Of a stretch of 64,000 nt of DNA, positions 63,322 to 64,000 are shown piece after piece (the first letter of the stretch is position 1; every line of letters starts with the position of its first letter). The position numbers were made by a program, and so were the translations under genes. Source of the stretch: Virgibacillus dokdonensis (lineage in GTDB: Bacteria; Bacillota; Bacilli; Bacillales; Amphibacillaceae); contig NZ_LT745763.1 in assembly GCF_900166595.1 (NCBI RefSeq), forward strand, positions 2,038,660-2,102,659. Reading direction: 5' to 3'. The notes under the pieces were generated by a model, which searched no databases, was not told the DNA's origin, and worked only from the letters and a program-made list of their open reading frames with translations.

Positions 63322-64000
63322 ATGATGAATGCTACAGCTACAGTAAAAGAATATGCAACCTTTGCTGGAGGATGTTTTTGGTGTATGGTAGAGCCGTTTG
63401 ATCAACGTCCTGGAATTATCCGAATTACAGCTGGATATACAGGAGGGTCTGTGGAGAACCCAACGTATGAAGAAGTATGTTCTAATGCAACAGGACATGT
63501 GGAGGCAGTTCAAATTGAATTTAATCCAAGTATTATTAGCTATAAAAAGTTATTGGATACATTCTGGAAACAGATAGATCCAACAGACCCTCATGGTCAA
63601 TTTAATGACCGTGGTGAGTCTTATACAACGGTGATATTCTATCATACAGACCAGCAAAGACGAGAAGCAGAAGCTTCCAAAAAGGAACTAGAAGCTAGTG
63701 AAAAATTTGCTAAACCAATTGCGACTAAAATTGTCCCTGCCAAAACCTTTTATCCTGCAGAAAAACACCATCAGGATTATTATAAGAAGCAAGGCTTTCA
63801 TTATCGTCTATACAAAAAGGGTTCAGGTAGAGAGGATTTTATTAAGAAGCATTGGAAAAACAGATACGATCAAAATGAACTAAAACAAAAGCTTACACCT
63901 ATACAATATCATGTGACCCAAGAAAATGGCACAGAACCACCATTTCAAAATGAATATTGGGATAAACAAGAAGAAGGGATTTATGTAGATATCGTTTCTG
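63322..64000 (+). CDS. msrAB: Peptide methionine sulfoxide reductase MsrA-MsrB fusion (3' end outside window)
   Basis: The enzyme reduces both S and R forms of methionine sulfoxide. Residues about 10-160 form MsrA with the catalytic GGCFWC motif, [16 protein letters not shown] and EAVQIEFNP. From about residue 190 the MsrB domain begins ([34 protein letters not shown]) and runs off the window end. B. subtilis has separate msrA and msrB genes; fused forms are common in other Firmicutes. ATG 63322 is six bases after AAGAAGGGG; ATG 63316 and 63325 are alternatives. No stop is reached. Confidence 0.95.
   Translation, partial: MMNATATVKEYATFAGGCFWCMVEPFDQRPGIIRITAGYTGGSVENPTYEEVCSNATGHVEAVQIEFNPSIISYKKLLDTFWKQIDPTDPHGQFNDRGESYTTVIFYHTDQQRREAEASKKELEASEKFAKPIATKIVPAKTFYPAEKHHQDYYKKQGFHYRLYKKGSGREDFIKKHWKNRYDQNELKQKLTPIQYHVTQENGTEPPFQNEYWDKQEEGIYVDIVS

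Noticed and set aside
1..64000. CRISPR arrays, tRNA genes, prophage or toxin-antitoxin modules
   Set aside because: I found no regularly spaced repeats, no tRNA-like cloverleaf sequence, no phage structural or integrase genes, and no typical toxin-antitoxin gene pair.

Overview
The window is about 64 kb of AT-rich chromosome from an endospore-forming member of the Bacillaceae. SpoIVA, the small acid-soluble spore protein SspM, the bacillithiol glycosyltransferase BshA, TRAP, PBP1/RecU, GpsB and a type-B RNase P RNA all point to this family. Gene order follows the Bacillus subtilis spoIVA-to-msr chromosome segment closely, but with many local losses. That pattern, together with base composition and protein character, suggests the Oceanobacillus/Virgibacillus side of the family. 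This placement is an inference; the genus cannot be fixed from the sequence alone. It is mostly core chromosome, and I see no large island, prophage or CRISPR array.

Layout. 1-6.9 kb: spoIVA (cut by the window edge), hbs, mtrB (TRAP), the menaquinone side-chain genes hepS-menG-hepT, ndk, cheR. 7.2-13.3 kb: an aromatic amino acid operon aroC-aroB-aroH-hisC-tyrA-aroA with no trp genes between aroH and hisC. 13.8-20.3 kb: ypiA, ypiB, ypiF, the cytochrome bc complex qcrABC, ypjA, a shrunken ypjB-like gene, a YugP-type peptidase. 20.4-24.5 kb: two insertion sequences (ISL3 family and IS256 family, both with intact 8-bp target duplications) on either side of a YitT-family gene. 24.7-29.6 kb: mazG-like ypjD, dapB, mgsA, bshA, cca, birA. 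29.6-37.6 kb: dinG, ypmA, ypmB, aspB, asnS, dnaD, nth. 37.7-43.5 kb: recU-ponA on the minus strand, then yppC, sspM, a small coiled-coil gene, yppE. 43.6-49.6 kb: cdd, gpsB, rnpB, rlmL-like, an M32 carboxypeptidase, and the bpsAB alkylpyrone genes. 49.7-53.0 kb (minus strand): a queuosine-precursor transporter under a preQ1-I riboswitch, a SulP transporter, a cold-shock gene. 53.1-64 kb: fhs-ypgQ-GNAT, a secreted NlpC/P60 hydrolase (minus), thyA-dfrA, tatA-tatA-tatC, yozE, a QdoR/LmrA-like regulator with an NmrA-like oxidoreductase, a VrrA/YqfQ-like protein, and an MsrA-MsrB fusion that runs off the end.

How the genes work together. HepS and HepT make heptaprenyl diphosphate and MenG completes menaquinone, which feeds the QcrABC complex. 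The Rieske protein QcrA carries an N-terminal segment of Tat type, and a Tat translocase is encoded 43 kb away. AroC/B/A, AroH, TyrA and HisC cover chorismate, tyrosine and histidine steps. Compared with B. subtilis the same positions lack folE, trpEDCFBA, bshB1, panBCD and ypoC.

The most interesting points are: a TRAP gene with intact RNA-binding residues but without its usual neighbouring targets; a clean preQ1-I riboswitch; a terminator-like hairpin inside the cold-shock leader; a perfect cre match upstream of fhs; a possible AUU start for dnaD; a nested palindrome at the 3' side of the IS256 transposase; and a QdoR/LmrA-type operator controlling a new regulator-oxidoreductase pair. I found no clearly undescribed multi-gene system.
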